Position numbers and translations under genes: made by a program. A stretch of 64,000 bases of DNA from positions 2,024,450 to 2,088,449 of the forward strand of contig NC_067200.1 of NCBI RefSeq assembly GCF_000699445.3, in the 5' to 3' direction. Of the stretch, positions 1 through 11,859 are shown piece by piece. This DNA comes from Schistosoma haematobium. Lineage: Eukaryota; Platyhelminthes; Trematoda; Strigeidida; Schistosomatidae. How positions within the stretch are numbered: the first letter of the stretch is position 1; each line of letters begins with the position of its first letter. Below the pieces are notes generated by a model. That model made no database searches. It had not been told where the DNA came from and saw only the letters and a program-made list of their open reading frames with translations.

Positions 1-2452
1 GCTTAGGTTTTAGTCAAGGAGAGTATAACTCCCAACCTATCTCTATGATAATGGTATGAAATTTTAGTCAGTGTTTGTATGAAGGTAGTTGTGAGAAAAC
101 AACACTATTTGTGTAAAGAATTATTAGTCAGGTTATTGATTGTTTTCTATCTTAGTTTCATCGCTTAGGTCACCCATATTACGTGCTTGTCCAGATCGTA
201 AGAAAGCTTTATGGTGATTTCAAGAAACCCCTTATGAGTAGCTTTGATTTAAGGATTAGCTTTGGGAAATACCAAAAATTAAAAGTATAATAAAAGAAAA
301 ATTGAATGATGCAAATGAAACTGAGTTATATGATTACATTTTAAATCATGCTACAGTAACACTCGTTACCCTAGTGCATAATCTTTACAAGTATGTAAAA
401 CATTAGTACAATAAGGACCACTAACAAGTACTTGACTATTGTTTGATCTACACTTGATATTAGTATTGGTCGTATAAAGCTACTAAACTTGTCTTATACA
501 ACAAAACGGTTTTGAAAGTGGCTCGTATGAAATGTATACAACCAGTCTAAGGGAAAAAAATCTGTGTAAGTTAAAAAGTATTAAAAACATAGTAAATTTA
601 CCAGGAAAGGAAAAAAACTCACCTTGATGGTTCTTGGAATTTGTCGTTATTTGAGGGTTTATTGTTCGGATTTATAGAACTGGTTCATAGGGAACTTCCT
701 CATTGTCTATTATTAGAGATAAAATCTAAGAAAATGATTAGTTTGGCAGGTGAAGCTTGCTCACATCACTCAACTTAGTCGAACATCCTTCGTTCTTTTG
801 TAATATCCCTTTTTATATGCATTCACCTTATATTACTCAACGTGTGTTTACGGATAAAAAGCTTATGTATTCAGTACTAAAAAATAAATATAACGCTCAC
901 GTATCAAAAGTAAAAGGTCTAAGGAGTGTGAAAAGCATGATACTGCAGGCTACATTTTTGGTAATGTGTTTGTTAATTAAATAAATTGAGTGAAACGGCA
1001 AAAAAACAAAACTAAGTTAAATAAACACAAGACCTTAGTAGATACGTGTTTACATTTTAGTCTGCAGCCAAAACTGTCAATATTCTTGACTGACTAATCG
1101 GTTGTGCCCATCTAACCGTATTAGCTACTTGTAAAGATTTATCGTTCTTACTTGTCGATTCTGTGATTGTTTTGTCAGGCAAACGGTCTAACTACATATA
1201 TGGTGGTTCATGATCTGGATGAGCTGGTTTTAATCTTTCAATACTTACGGAGTCCAGGTTTCACTGTTTCTCTATCATGAAATATTTAAAATTCTTTTAC
1301 ATGACCTTGAAAGGGTCTCCAAATGGAGGGCCAAGCGGTGCTTTTATTTTGTCACATCCAGACGTACGTGCGTGCAATTGTTTAGATCCTTAGGTATATG
1401 TATGGCTCGCGATTGTTCACGAGTATTAATTGGCTTGAGTTTGGACATATGGTCCGGTAGTTGATATAGGTAATTTTCTAAATCAAGCTTTTTACTGTCG
1501 GTATGCAGATTAATAAACTCACCCAGTAGTCTAAGAGTCGTTCCGAAGACGAGTTCCGTTGCTGAACACTGTGCGTTAGTTTTGACAGATGTTCGTATTC
1601 CCAACATAACTAATGGTAGGAATTCTGTCCACTGATTTGGATTCGAGTGCGATATAAGGGCAGTCTTAAGTTGACGGTGGAAACCTTCTAACATCTCATT
1701 AGCGTGAGAGTGATATGCGGTGCAAAGTATTCTATTGGAGTCTAGAAGTTTAGTTAAGTTATTAAATAATTCATATTCAAACTGTGCTCCTCTATCTGTC
1801 GTTATTGTTATGGATGTACCATATGCGAAGGGGATACCCATTGACTATCAGAGGGACGGATAATACCCAGTTGTAGCATGTAGTAAAGTTCAGCTCTAGC
1901 GATTTTGAGCTTATCTGGCGCTAGTCTCCTGGCTCTTGCAAACACAGATGCACCTTCGGTTTTGATCATATGACTTACTTTTAGTTTGCCTTTGGAAGGC
2001 TCTAGGTTCGGTTTAGTTAAGTTTGGAAATTTTGCTGTCGTTACTGGAGGAGTTTGTATGAAGTTGAGAGATGTGATGTGATTTTCTTTGACTTTTGTGT
2101 AATTCGAAGTTTCTTCCAGTGTTAAGCGTCGTTTTTTAGTGTCAACTAGAAATTCGCATCTCTCTAGAAAGTGCATCCCCAATATTGCAAGATGTAAATT
2201 GGCTACAGGGAAAACTTAGGGAATTGCCTCCTGAACCCCAAATATAGGGTTAAAGTTTTCTGCCCAAATGTCGCAATTTTAGTTTTATTGGCAGCTTGAA
2301 GTGTAATTGATGATGTTTCTCGACTTCAGCTCAGCTTTATTTTGAGGGATGATGCTAAGGGCAGCGCCAGTATCCACCAAGAAATTCAAGCCTGAGTTTC
2401 TGTATCCAACATAAAACAAGCGACTGTTTAGGCGCCCCTCCTCAGTCGTCGC
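1..2452. repeat. First copy of a duplicated ~2.45-kb Gypsy-containing block
   Basis: This block recurs from 4,422 with a constant offset of about 4,421 bp. I see only about ten scattered differences, for example tatacaacc against tatacgacc near 535/4955, a one-base homopolymer change near 960/5377, and gattcgagtg against gattcaaatg near 1642/6063. The block contains a minus-strand Gypsy pol remnant (1,057-2,460) and about 1 kb of non-coding sequence beyond its stop codon. The window begins inside the repeat, so the true left border is not visible. The small plus-strand frame at 757-984 is conserved only because the whole block is, and I do not regard it as a gene. Confidence 0.9.
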
Positions 2453-2460
2453 AACCTGGG
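1057..2460 (-). pseudogene. CsRn1-like Ty3/Gypsy pol remnant, copy 1 (PR, RT N-terminus, IN)
   Basis: Retrotransposon polyprotein on the minus strand. In order: an aspartic protease motif (LVDTGAALSIIP, about 2,340-2,395), a protease-RT linker ending in the RT N-terminal signature ARRLAPDKLKIARAE and LGIIRPSDS (about 1,830-1,935), then a jump straight into the integrase core (ITITTDRGAQFE, about 1,780-1,815; HRQLKTAL and LPLVMLGIRTSVK follow). The end is an integrase tail (DSVSIERLKPAHPDHEPPY) and VRWAQPIS before a TAA at 1,057-1,059. Most of RT, all of RNase H and the integrase zinc finger are missing, and stops and frame changes occur. The element cannot encode an active Pol. Family placement is from motifs; the internal deletion is read directly from the sequence. 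Confidence 0.85.
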
Positions 2461-2690
2461 GAGGGGTTACTCGTTTCCCGATGTCTTAGAATTATGCTTA
2501 GGCCAGGCGCATGGTTGCATGGACTTCGTTGAGTTGACACCAAACTTCCAGTGGTACCAACAAAACTGCCCAGATTGTCTGGACATTTGTGACCTGTTTT
2601 GTGACTTGGATCGTGGTCGTTGTGGTGACCTGCTCCTGTTCCTATTACCCATTTGCAAGTCTTTATTAAGATCGTCGCGCAGTCACGGTG
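2461..2690 (-). pseudogene. CsRn1-like Gag C-terminal fragment, copy 1
   Basis: A 63-codon open stretch (2,467-2,658) has an Arg/Ser-rich segment (NRNRSRSPQRPRSK) followed by CWYHWKFG and MQPCAWPKH. This matches the unusual CHCC nucleocapsid finger that defines the CsRn1 clade (Cys-x2-His, then two Cys). One of the last two Cys appears replaced (TKSMQPC). It lies immediately upstream of the protease motif in the minus direction, as expected for Gag-Pol. Homology with copy 2 falls to roughly 90% here and ends near 2,656. Confidence 0.75.
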
Positions 2691-2704
2691 GAGTGTGCGA
2701 TTAA

Positions 2705-4421
2705 CTGTTCAAACACACAAGGCTTTTCAACATTCAATATAATATAACAGGAAATATGATGCTTATATAAAATAAGGAAGTGAATGAATAATTGGGATCT
2801 ACTGTTTTGACATGTATTTAATTGTTTGAGATCAATCTCAGCTGTTACATTAGCTGCCCTTTAGAATCGACTTCCGTAGTAACGTCGGTTCGATTAATCT
2901 GTCAATCAAGTACACGTACGTTCTGTTTCCGCCACCCGAAGGAGCATTACAAACTCGCTCAGTGTTTGGTTTTCAATGGATGGCGACTAAATCCGTCAAA
3001 AATCGACGATAGTCCATAGATATCTCCTAATGTAGTACCTTGTTATCTTATTTTGTAGCATTTAATTTCTTCCACAACTATCGCTGACGGTTTGCTACGT
3101 ACCTCCGTATGGTGATCAGAGCTTGTAAGAGAAACAAGAATATCTGAGCAAGTGCCACGAGCGGGCTACGCAACACCACGTTGGTGAAGCGCGAGTTTTC
3201 CATGCTCTGTCCTGCTATCGGGTGTTTACTCACCTGCCTCTTGGGTCACCCTCAAGTAAAAAATAAAGAATCTACTTCGAAAGCAATAATGAAAACCAAT
3301 AAAACCTGAAGAACTGCCTCACTGCCTGCATGAAATAATAAGGAAATATAATTGATAATTTTTCGGTTCCGTGTGTTTGGCTTCGAGAATGGATCGGTAA
3401 TCTGGAAGGTGATAGACACGGTGTAGACATCTTTTATACGAAAAGGTATGGAAACAAAAGAATTTCTTAAGATACATATATGTAAATGTGTGAATTTGCC
3501 TGAAGTTGAATTTTTAACCGAGATAGATCCAATATATGACCTTGAGTCTATGGAGACCGCCCTTTGTAACTGAGTTCGTAACCGCATGTGGGTAAGTGTG
3601 CTACTTAACCCGGGAAAGTAGAATATCCTGTTAAGGGAAGGAGAATTATGGAGTACGGGGATCGAGTACATTTGTACCAGCCACCATCTGATGACTTGAT
3701 GTAGGTGTGCATGATATACTGAATTTACATTTCCCCAAGTTCTCTGGGCAACGAGTTGGTCTGCACATTTTAAGTGTGTAAGTTTTATTAGTCATAAGTA
3801 TTTTAAATAATTAATCAGTGTAAAGAAATGTCATTACAGGCCGGTGTGTTCTATCGGCTAGTTTGTGGTCTAGCGTTCAGGAGGTCAATGGCTCGATTGC
3901 ATGTGGGGCCGACGTTTTCGTTCACAAACTCACTTGAATACGGTGTTTGCTGATTGTAAATTGTTCAGATATGTAGAAAGATAACAATAAAAGGGCAAAT
4001 AAGTATTCCGAAGTGCCCCAAAAGTCACATTGGAACACTGTTATCTGCTTAAAGTATGCACAGTACAAGTGTATTCTGTTTATAATAATAATAAACAAAT
4101 ATAAAAGCCACGTGTGTGGTAAGCTTCAATTAAATGACAAGCAAGAAAAGAAATATGACTTATATATGAACTGTCTTTTTTCTACATAATGCTAGTGGTA
4201 AGTACCAGAATTTTGTATGGACCCCTGACAATAATTGATTTGACGTGAGTATGGCCGTGAGATTTATGTCGTAAACTCAATGTTCTGATTATCTAACGGA
4301 TCGCTTATAAAATGAGTGAAATAAATATAGCTATAATAGCTGTGTTATAGGTAATATACTGTACGATATCTTCAGGTAATTAAGTGTTCGTAAATTGATA
4401 AAATGTGTGCAAGCCATTAGA
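2705..4421. other. Sequence between the two Gypsy copies, no recognised gene
   Basis: I see no recognisable gene. A 139-codon minus-strand frame (3,252-3,671) has no motif I know and no supporting paralogue in the window. A tRNA-like SINE relic may lie at 3,840-3,935 (separate entry). The stretch is present once, so the duplication of the Gypsy block is not a simple tandem copy of the whole 4.4 kb. Confidence 0.5.
3840..3935 (+). mobile_element. Possible tRNA-derived SINE head
   Basis: The stretch has a box A-like TGGTCTAGCG and, about 20 bp later, a box B-like GGCTCGATTGC in the spacing of a tRNA-type pol III promoter. It resembles the head of the hammerhead SINEs elsewhere in the window. 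No ribozyme part follows. Confidence 0.35.
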
Positions 4422-6885
4422 GCTTAGGTTTTAGTCAAGGAGAGTATAACTCCCAACCTATCTCTATGATAATGGTATGAAATTTTAGTCAGTGTTTGTA
4501 TGAAGGTAGTTGTGAGAAAACAACACTATTTGTGTAAAGAATTATTAGTCAGGTTATTGATTGTTTTCTATCTTAGTTTCATCGCTTAGGTCACCCATAT
4601 TACGTGCTTGTCCAGATCGTAAGAAAGCTTTATGGTGATTTCAAGAAACCCCTTATGAGTAGCTTTGATTTAAGGATTAGCTTTGGGAAATACCAAAAAT
4701 TAAAAGTATAATAAAAGAAAAATTGAATGATGCAAATGAAACTGAGTTATATGATTACATTTTAAATCATGCTACAGTAACACTCGTTACCCTAGTGCAT
4801 AATCTTTACAAGTATGTAAAACATTAGTACAATAAGGACCACTAACAAGTACTTGACTATTGTTTGATCTACACTTGATATTAGTATTGGTCGTATAAAG
4901 CTACTAAACTTGTCTTATACAACAAAACGGTTTTCAAAGTGGCTCGTATGAAATGTATACGACCAGTCTAAGGGAAAAAATCTGTGTAAGTTAAAAAGTA
5001 TTAAAAACATAGTAAATTTACCAGGAAAGGAAAAAAACTCACCTTGATGGTTCTTGGAATTTGTCGTTATTTGAGGGTTTATTGTTCGGATTTATAGAAC
5101 TGGTTCATAGGGAACTTCCTCATTGTCTATTATTAGAGATAAAATCTAAGAAAATGATTAGTTTGGCAGGTGAAGCTTGCTCACATCACTCAACTTAGTC
5201 GAACATCCTTCGTTCTTTTGTAATATCCCTTTTTATATGCATTCACCTTATATTACTCAACGTGTGTTTACGGATAAAAAGCTTATGTATTCAGTACTAA
5301 AAAATAAATATAACGCTCACGTATCAAAAGTAAAAGGTCTAAGGAGTGTGAAAAGCATGATACTGCAGGCTACATTTTTTGGTAATGTGTTTGTTAATTA
5401 AATAAATTGAGTGAAACGGCAAAAAAACAAAACTAAGTTAAATAAACACAAGACCTTAGTAGATACGTGTTTACATTTTAGTCTGCAGCCAAAACTGTCA
5501 ATATTCTTGACTGACTAATCGGTTGTGCCCATCTAACCGTATTAGCTACTTGTAAAGATTTATCGTTCTTACTTGTCGATTCTGTGATTGTTTTGTCAGG
5601 CAAACGGTCTAACTACATATATGGTGGTTCATGATCTGGATGAGCTGGTTTTAATCTTTCAATACTTACGGAGTCCAGGTTTCACTGTTTCTCTATCATG
5701 AAATATTTAAAATTCTTTTACATGACCTTGAAAGGGTCTCCAAATGGAGGGCCAAGCGGTGCTTTTATTTTGTCACATCCAGACGTACGTGCGTGCAATT
5801 GTTTAGATCCTTAGGTATATGTATGGCTCGCGATTGTTCACGAGTATTAATTGGCTTGAGTTTGGACATATGGTCCGGTAGTTGATATAGGTAATTTTCT
5901 AAATCAAGCTTTTTACTGTCGGTATGCAGATTAATAAACTCACCCAGTAGTCTAAGAGTCGTTCCGAAGACGAGTTCCGTTGCTGAACACTGTGCGTTAG
6001 TTTTGACAGATGTTCGTATTCCCAACATAACTAATGGTAGGAATTCTGTCCACTGATTTGGATTCAAATGCGATATAAGGGCAGTCTTAAGTTGACGGTG
6101 GAAACCTTCTAACATCTCATTAGCGTGAGAGTGATATGCGGTGCAAAGTATTCTATTGGAGTCTAGAAGTTTAGTTAAGTTATTAAATAATTCATATTCA
6201 AACTGTGCTCCTCTATCTGTCGTTATTGTTATGGATGTACCATATGCGAAGGGGATACCCATTGACTATCAGAGGGACGGATAATACCCAGTTGTAGCAT
6301 GTAGTAAAGTTCAGCTCTAGCGATTTTGAGCTTATCTGGCGCTAGTCTCCTGGCTCTTGCAAACACAGATGCACCTTCGGTTTTGATCATATGACTTACT
6401 TTTAGTTTGCCTTTGGAAGGCTCTAGGTTCGGTTTAGTTAAGTTTGGAAATTTTGCTGTCGTTACTGGAGGAGTTTGTATGAAGTTGAGAGATGTGATGT
6501 GATTTTCTTTGACTTTTGTGTAATTCGAAGTTTCTTCCAGTGTTAAGCGTCGTTTTTTAGTGTCAACTAGAAATTCGCATCTCTCTAGAAAGTGCATCCC
6601 CAATATTGCAAGATGTAAATTGGCTACAGGGAAAACTTAGGGGAATTGCCTCCTGAACCCCAAATATAGGGTTAAAGTTTTCTGCCCAAATGTCGCAATT
6701 TTAGTTTTATTGGCAGCTTGAAGTGTAATTGATGATGTTTCTCGACTTCAGCTCAGCTTTATTTTGAGGGATGATGCTAAGAGCAGCGCCAGTATCCACC
6801 AAGAAATTCAAGCCTGAGTTTCTGTATCCAACATAAAACAAGCGACTGTTTAGGCGCCCCTCCTCAGTCGTCGCAACCTGGGGAG
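4422..6885. repeat. Second copy of the duplicated ~2.45-kb Gypsy-containing block
   Basis: Nearly identical to 1-2,452, beginning with gcttaggttttagtcaagg at 4,422. Base 1 of the window therefore corresponds to 4,422. Similarity continues at high level to about 6,885 and then at a clearly lower level to about 7,068. Confidence 0.9.
5478..6885 (-). pseudogene. CsRn1-like Ty3/Gypsy pol remnant, copy 2
   Basis: Same architecture and same RT-to-integrase deletion joint as copy 1. The protease motif LVDTGAALSIIP is at about 6,760-6,815, the RT N-terminal signature at about 6,250-6,360, the integrase core at 5,765-6,262, and the integrase tail ends at the TAA at 5,478-5,480. Identical joints show that the deletion predates the duplication. 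Inactive for the same reasons as copy 1. Confidence 0.85.
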
Positions 6886-7396
6886 GGGTTATTTGTTTCC
6901 CGTATTCTTGGGATTCTGTTTAGGCCAGGCGCATGGTTGCATGGACTTCGTTGAGTTGACACCAAACTTCCAGTGATATCAACAGAACTGCCCAAATTGT
7001 CTGTACATTTGTGACTTGGGTCTTGGTCGTTGTAGTGACATGCTCCTGTTTCTGTGACCCATTTGCATTCTGTTGACAGGTTCAGTGAGACTTTTAGCAC
7101 TCGCAATTAGTCCTATGACTGGGTCTTTTGGTTATCCTTCTTTTTGTGTGAATTATCGTGCATGACCCAGTTGGAGGACCACTTTCCATTATTCTATCGG
7201 CTATACGCGCTGAATGAGATAAAGAGGTTTCAGGATCTTGTGTACCCAAATATTGTTGGACGTAGCGTTGGTGAGCTTGTACCCATTCGTGTTTTAGGAC
7301 TACTTCACCCACTGTATTGTCACCCACTAAGACTTTGAGGTGACGTAAAAACTGTGACGGCAACTTATCACCTAATTTTTCTCCTTGGAAAGCCAT
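6886..7396 (-). pseudogene. CsRn1-like Gag fragment, copy 2
   Basis: This extends further into Gag than copy 1. Residues from about 7,396 downward read LGDKLPSQFLRHLKVLVGDN, then LKHEWVQAHQRYVQ and SLSHSARIADRIME, which fits the central Gag region of CsRn1/Kabuki-type elements. The frame then shifts. The CHCC finger can be read near 6,950-7,010, but its first part contains a stop (C-stop-YH where copy 1 has CWYH). It is a broken Gag. The start used here is a frame boundary and not a proven initiator. Confidence 0.75.
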
Positions 7397-7686
7397 TGAA
7401 TTATTCGACCGTCTGATAATGATAAACGGTTCATTATCTCTCGTCTTAAGATGGTTGTGGTGATGGTGGACTGAAAATCAAGTCACGGTATCTAGCAGGA
7501 AACGCGTAGAAATCGCAATCGCAAGGCTCGATCTGTTTCTAGCAGGAAACAACCATTCGGAATCGCACAGTATGTTTGACGTGACTGTAGTTGCTACTCC
7601 AATGAAATTTGACGAATGAGTACAGGTCGTAATCAAGAAACGACAACGATGTAAAGGAGAATCCTATCCTTCAATGTAGTCAAGAA

Positions 7687-7980
7687 TTGAAGACTGATCA
7701 CGGTGACAGGTCAGTTACTTTTCATAGAATCAAGGAGAGTGAAATCTCTGAACCGAAAACTCATTTTGAGCATGACATTAGGTTAATGAAACTGCTACTA
7801 GATCGACTTATGCCTCAAAATATTTCCAGAGTAACCTTGCTAAAGGTGTATAGACTAGGTAGTCAAGCGAATTTAAAACTAGATCAAACCAGGATGCTTA
7901 ATATGGTATTGAAATCTCCTAATGAACGGGACTTAATCTTATCACATGTACCCTGGTGCAACATGTGAAAAAAGCGACTA
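7687..7980 (+). pseudogene. Fragment resembling a CR1-type ORF1
   Basis: A 93-codon open stretch reads LLDRLMPQNISRVTLLKVYRLG, a basic patch, then RMLNMVLKSPNERDLILSH. The pattern (helix, KVYRLG, then MLNVVLKSP.ERDLILS) is what I associate with the RRM-like ORF1 region of schistosome CR1-clade elements. A Gypsy fragment in the same orientation follows from about 8,050, so this is a small piece in a patchwork. Identification is from pattern memory only. Confidence 0.45.
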
Positions 7981-8049
7981 GGTACGACCCGGATTCTGAA
8001 TCACCCTTACTAGATGTTATATTGACCCACTATGAAGATGACGTTACGA

Positions 8050-9430
8050 ACCTCGATCACAGATGCCTTATCTAGAAAGGATATCAACATACTGGTACAC
8101 AAACACGACACTAGTCTCGAAACCACGAGTAGACGATGCAGACCTGAAAACCTGCAAAGAAAAGTTTAACTTGATTCTCAAGCCTGTGCCTGTTCCTTTC
8201 TCAGACTCATCTATCATTTGCGACGTTTCAAATGGCGACAACCGCCTGTTTACACCAAAAACTTGTCGGCGACAGATATCTCAACAGTTACATGAACTTT
8301 CACATCTGGGAATCCCGACTACGGCAAAACTCATGACGGAACGTTTCGTCTGGCCTAAAATCATCTGGGGATGTAAAAAGGTGAACACGAAGCTGCATGC
8401 AATATCAACGCAGCAAAGTTCAAAGACGCATAATTAGTCCCCTCGGGAAGTTTCCATTGCCTGATAAACGCTTTCAACATATTCATTTAGACATAGTTGG
8501 TCCCCTGTCACCATTAAACTTCACACATATTCTTACCGTAGTGGACAGGTTTACAAGATGGGCAATAGCATGTCCTACCAAAGATACATCCACATAGACA
8601 GTCGCAGCCGTATTCCTCGGTCGCTGGATATGAAATCACGGAGTACCCTCAATTGTTACTACAGACCGTGGTCCTAAGTTTCAATCCGTCCTATTCCAGG
8701 AATTTACCAAACTTCTGGGAGTAAACCACATCAAAACAACAGCTCATTATCCAGTAGCTAATAGTCATGTCGAAAGATTTCACTAACGATTGAAACGCTT
8801 TCTGATGGGACAAGCTGATACGTCTGTAGTGACTCACATTTATCACGAGAACACGACTGGTTTAATAAAAACAATTATTATTATAACCAACTGTACCAGT
8901 GTTTATTTTAATGTGCTTTTGTTTGACTGTGCTAATGACAGCTGTATTGTGCTTCCATCCTTATTCTCACACTTTCTGGTTGTGACTTCGCGCGAATTCG
9001 GTCACGTTCTGTAACCAAGCTTGTATCCTGGCACGATCTCGGTATCCTTTCGATACCACGTGATCGCCAGCGAATATATCTCGATTTGGTCCATTAACTG
9101 TCTTCTGATATTTGGCTTCTCGGGGATTTTATGGATTTATTTGGTTACGTCCAACCTTCGCCTTCTGATTTACTTGGCACGTGTTTCTTGGTAGCGGTGT
9201 TCATAGTTAATCTCGACGACACGACGCTACACATCGAACTGAAGCGACACCTTCTACGAAGATCAACAAGACAAAGAGGATATCACTAAAGATAAACAAC
9301 CCCTCCCGTTAATCACTACGAGATCAAAGGAGGATGAAAAACCGAGCATTAAGCCTACATGTTTAACACATCCAGGTAGAGCTTTAAAGAAACCTGTGGT
9401 GGACCAAACAATATATGAACTCAAAAAATA
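8050..9430 (+). pseudogene. Ty3/Gypsy RNase H end-integrase remnant
   Basis: Starts at the RNase H end signature TDALSRKDIN (about 8,060-8,090, different frame from what follows). Then comes the integrase zinc-finger region (LHELSHLGIPTTAKLMTERF, 8,288-8,350) and the core (HIHLDIVGPL, VVDRFTRWAIA at 8,480-8,575; [10 protein letters not shown] near 8,655; [13 protein letters not shown] near 8,745-8,785). A likely polyprotein tail ends near 9,430 (TTRSKEDEKPS, GRALKKPV). Several stops and frame changes interrupt it. It is the same general CsRn1-like lineage as the neighbouring minus-strand copies but in the opposite orientation, hence a separate insertion. Confidence 0.8.
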
Positions 9431-9680
9431 ATAACAGAGTTACGTCTATTTCGCTGAGTAATAAATCAAAATAATCGTTGATATATAGTATACTATTAAA
9501 CTCACTCAATTTCCTAATTAAAACGACCAGTGTTTCCTTTCCACACAACGTGTATATAATCCATTATATTTCCCTACAATTACTCGCTTCGTCACTATAA
9601 CAAATGAGTGAATTCCAGATAGCTATTTATTATATGATATATCCTCGTCGGCCAGGGAAATTTCATATTGTTGGATGCCA

Positions 9681-9873
9681 ACTCAGTGGTCTAATGGTTG
9701 AGCGATCGCTCTCATGACCAGCAGTTCCTGGGTTTGATTCTCGTGAGGCGGGGTCATGGATGCACACTACTGAGTAGTTCAGTGCTTCCAAGTTTTCCAT
9801 GATAGCCTAGCCTTAATTGACTCATGATTTCAACTGTTAAAATTACTATACTATCCACAAAAGCCCCTTCTGA
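9681..9873 (+). mobile_element. Smα-like SINE with deleted ribozyme
   Basis: A tRNA-like head (CAGTGGTCTAATGGTTGAGC at 9,684; box B GGGTTTGATTC at 9,730) is followed by GATGCACACTACTGAG and directly by AGTGCTTCCAAGTTTTCC and the common tail (TTGACTCATGATTTCAAC ... CCTTCTGA). Compared with the 53.7-kb copy, the middle of the hammerhead (stem II and GAAAC) is missing. Confidence 0.7.
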
Positions 9874-9968
9874 AATTATTTAATAATTTTATATAAAAAT
9901 AAAAAACAATCCAATTTTTGTTTGATGAATTTGTCAACAGTTTTTCACTATTTCATTATTAGCAAACT

Positions 9969-10603
9969 AAGGCACTGACCTGGCACACACCTGGGAAGCA
10001 TCATTGATGAACAAGGAGGATCAGATGCAGACGTAAAGGCGAGGATTGGCAAAACAAGGGCCGCATTCCTACAGCTGAAGAACATATGGAACTCAAATCA
10101 ACTTTCAACCAATATCGAGGTGAGAATCTTCAATACGATCGTTAAGGCAGTTCCACTGTACGGAGCTGAAACTTCGAGAACTACTACAACCATCATGAAG
10201 AAGGTACAAGTATTTATAAATGGTTGTCTACTCAAAATACTCAACATCGATTGACCGGATACTATCGGCAACAGCCTTCTCTAGGAGAGAACAAACCAGC
10301 TTCCAGGTGAAGAGGAAATTAGGAAAAGACTACGGAAATGCATAAGACATAGATTACGGAAATCGTCAATCTGCATCACGAGGTCAGCCCTAACTTGGAA
10401 TCCTGAAGGGATACGGAAAAGAGGAAGGCCGAAAAACATACTACGTCGGTAAAAAAAATCAGAACTGAAAAGGGTGATTAACAACTGGAAAGAGCTAGAA
10501 AGGGTTGCCCAGGACAGGGTTGGATGGAGAATGCTGGTGAGCGGCCTATGCTCCTCCACGAGGAGTAACAGGCGTAAGTAAGTACGTAAGTAAGGCACTG
10601 ACC
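9969..10603 (+). mobile_element. 5'-truncated RTE (SR2/SjR2-like) insertion with target-site duplications
   Basis: The interior (9,988-10,590) encodes the C-terminal end of an RTE reverse transcriptase in frame pieces: [58 protein letters not shown] and ending [17 protein letters not shown] then RSNRRK-stop. The 3' end is a short TAAG/TACG repeat. The sequence TAAGGCACTGACC occurs at 9,968-9,980 and again at 10,590-10,603, which fits a 13-bp target-site duplication. One in-frame stop and frameshifts make it dead. The short length and intact 3' end are typical of incomplete target-primed reverse transcription. Confidence 0.85.
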
Positions 10604-11470
10604 GTATTTTCATTCTTTTCATGTCGTGCTATACTCCATCTATGTCATCCTATACACTAACACATTGTGTATTACTAGCGTTCATGTCATAGTCTATAGT
10701 TTATATGCATGTTGAAATATTCATTTTTACCGTTACATGTTATTACGTGCCAATTTTCACGTTTCTTTGGTTATTATTGTAATTACTATTATTATTATTT
10801 TGTATGTATGCATCCAGGCATGGATGCATATACTATACTTTTGCATTTTATTTTTGTTGCTACCCAATCTTACCTCCGGACACTCTGAGTGACGGGGGGA
10901 GGGGACAGCTATGTCGATATAAGGCGTGAAAAACTTATTTTGTTGATGTTATTTGTATTTATTTTGTTCATTTTTATAGTTTGTATATTTACCATAAAAT
11001 AATTGTAAAAGTTGTTTCAATGACTGACCTTGAACTCATTCTCTCTTCCGTTATGAATTGATTATAGCATGAGATACACTCTACTAACCACTCATAAACA
11101 AACTACTGCCACATACGTACATCGTTCATTCTTTATGTCCTGTAGTTATGATAATTAAACTATAAAATATGTATTATCTACATTTATAGACTACAGTCAT
11201 AGTTCCATTTTTATTCTACGTTTGGCTATATTGTTACAATTACAATAACCTTACTGGAACTAATAATTATCTACAATTGTGGATGATGATAACAAATGCA
11301 GTGTGAACAGTCGAAAACTTGCTGATTTAAGTAACGTTCCATTATTTTATTTTGTGTTTATCAATTGTAATTGGTATACTATAACATTAACATTTGAACG
11401 TGACAACTATACTGTCACATTTGAGTTGATCCAAATTTTGGTGCACCAAAAACCTCATCAATTTCATAAA
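10604..11470. other. AT-rich spacer, no gene seen
   Basis: No frame with recognisable motifs on either strand. A G-rich patch (GGGGGGAGGGGAC near 10,895) is the only compositional feature. Confidence 0.5.
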
Positions 11471-11859
11471 TGATATTTTTCAATGGTGAGACTTCAACAG
11501 AAATAGACATTTACAACGAACTCATTGCGGATTGCAATGGTCATATAATCATGTTTACACAATAGTGTTAATTGACAAGTGCAATATTGTAAACTCTTGT
11601 AAAACTAATCAGCTTTTATTAAATGAAAACAATCACGTCAATACAGAAAGGCATATTTGATATATTCTACCAACAAAATTCAATCAGTTATTACGTAAAC
11701 AATCATGAATGTGGTATGCAGGTTCATGAAACAATCTTCAATTTATCGAAATGAGCCACATACTAGAAAGTGTGTTTACTAAAGTACAAAATGAAAATAA
11801 CACAGTCAACTTGACGAAGACAAGTGATAAGACGTTTCTGACAATCATGGATTAATTTT

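Noticed and set aside
757..984. 75-codon frame duplicated at 5,177-5,401
   Set aside because: Conserved only because the whole 2.45-kb block is duplicated. A one-base homopolymer change alters its C-terminus, and there is no motif.
3252..3671. 139-codon minus frame
   Set aside because: No motif, no paralogue in the window, composition like its surroundings. Listed only as part of a spacer.
9681..9760. Possible functional tRNA gene
   Set aside because: Box A/B-like elements are present, but no cloverleaf pairs and the sequence continues into a SINE tail.
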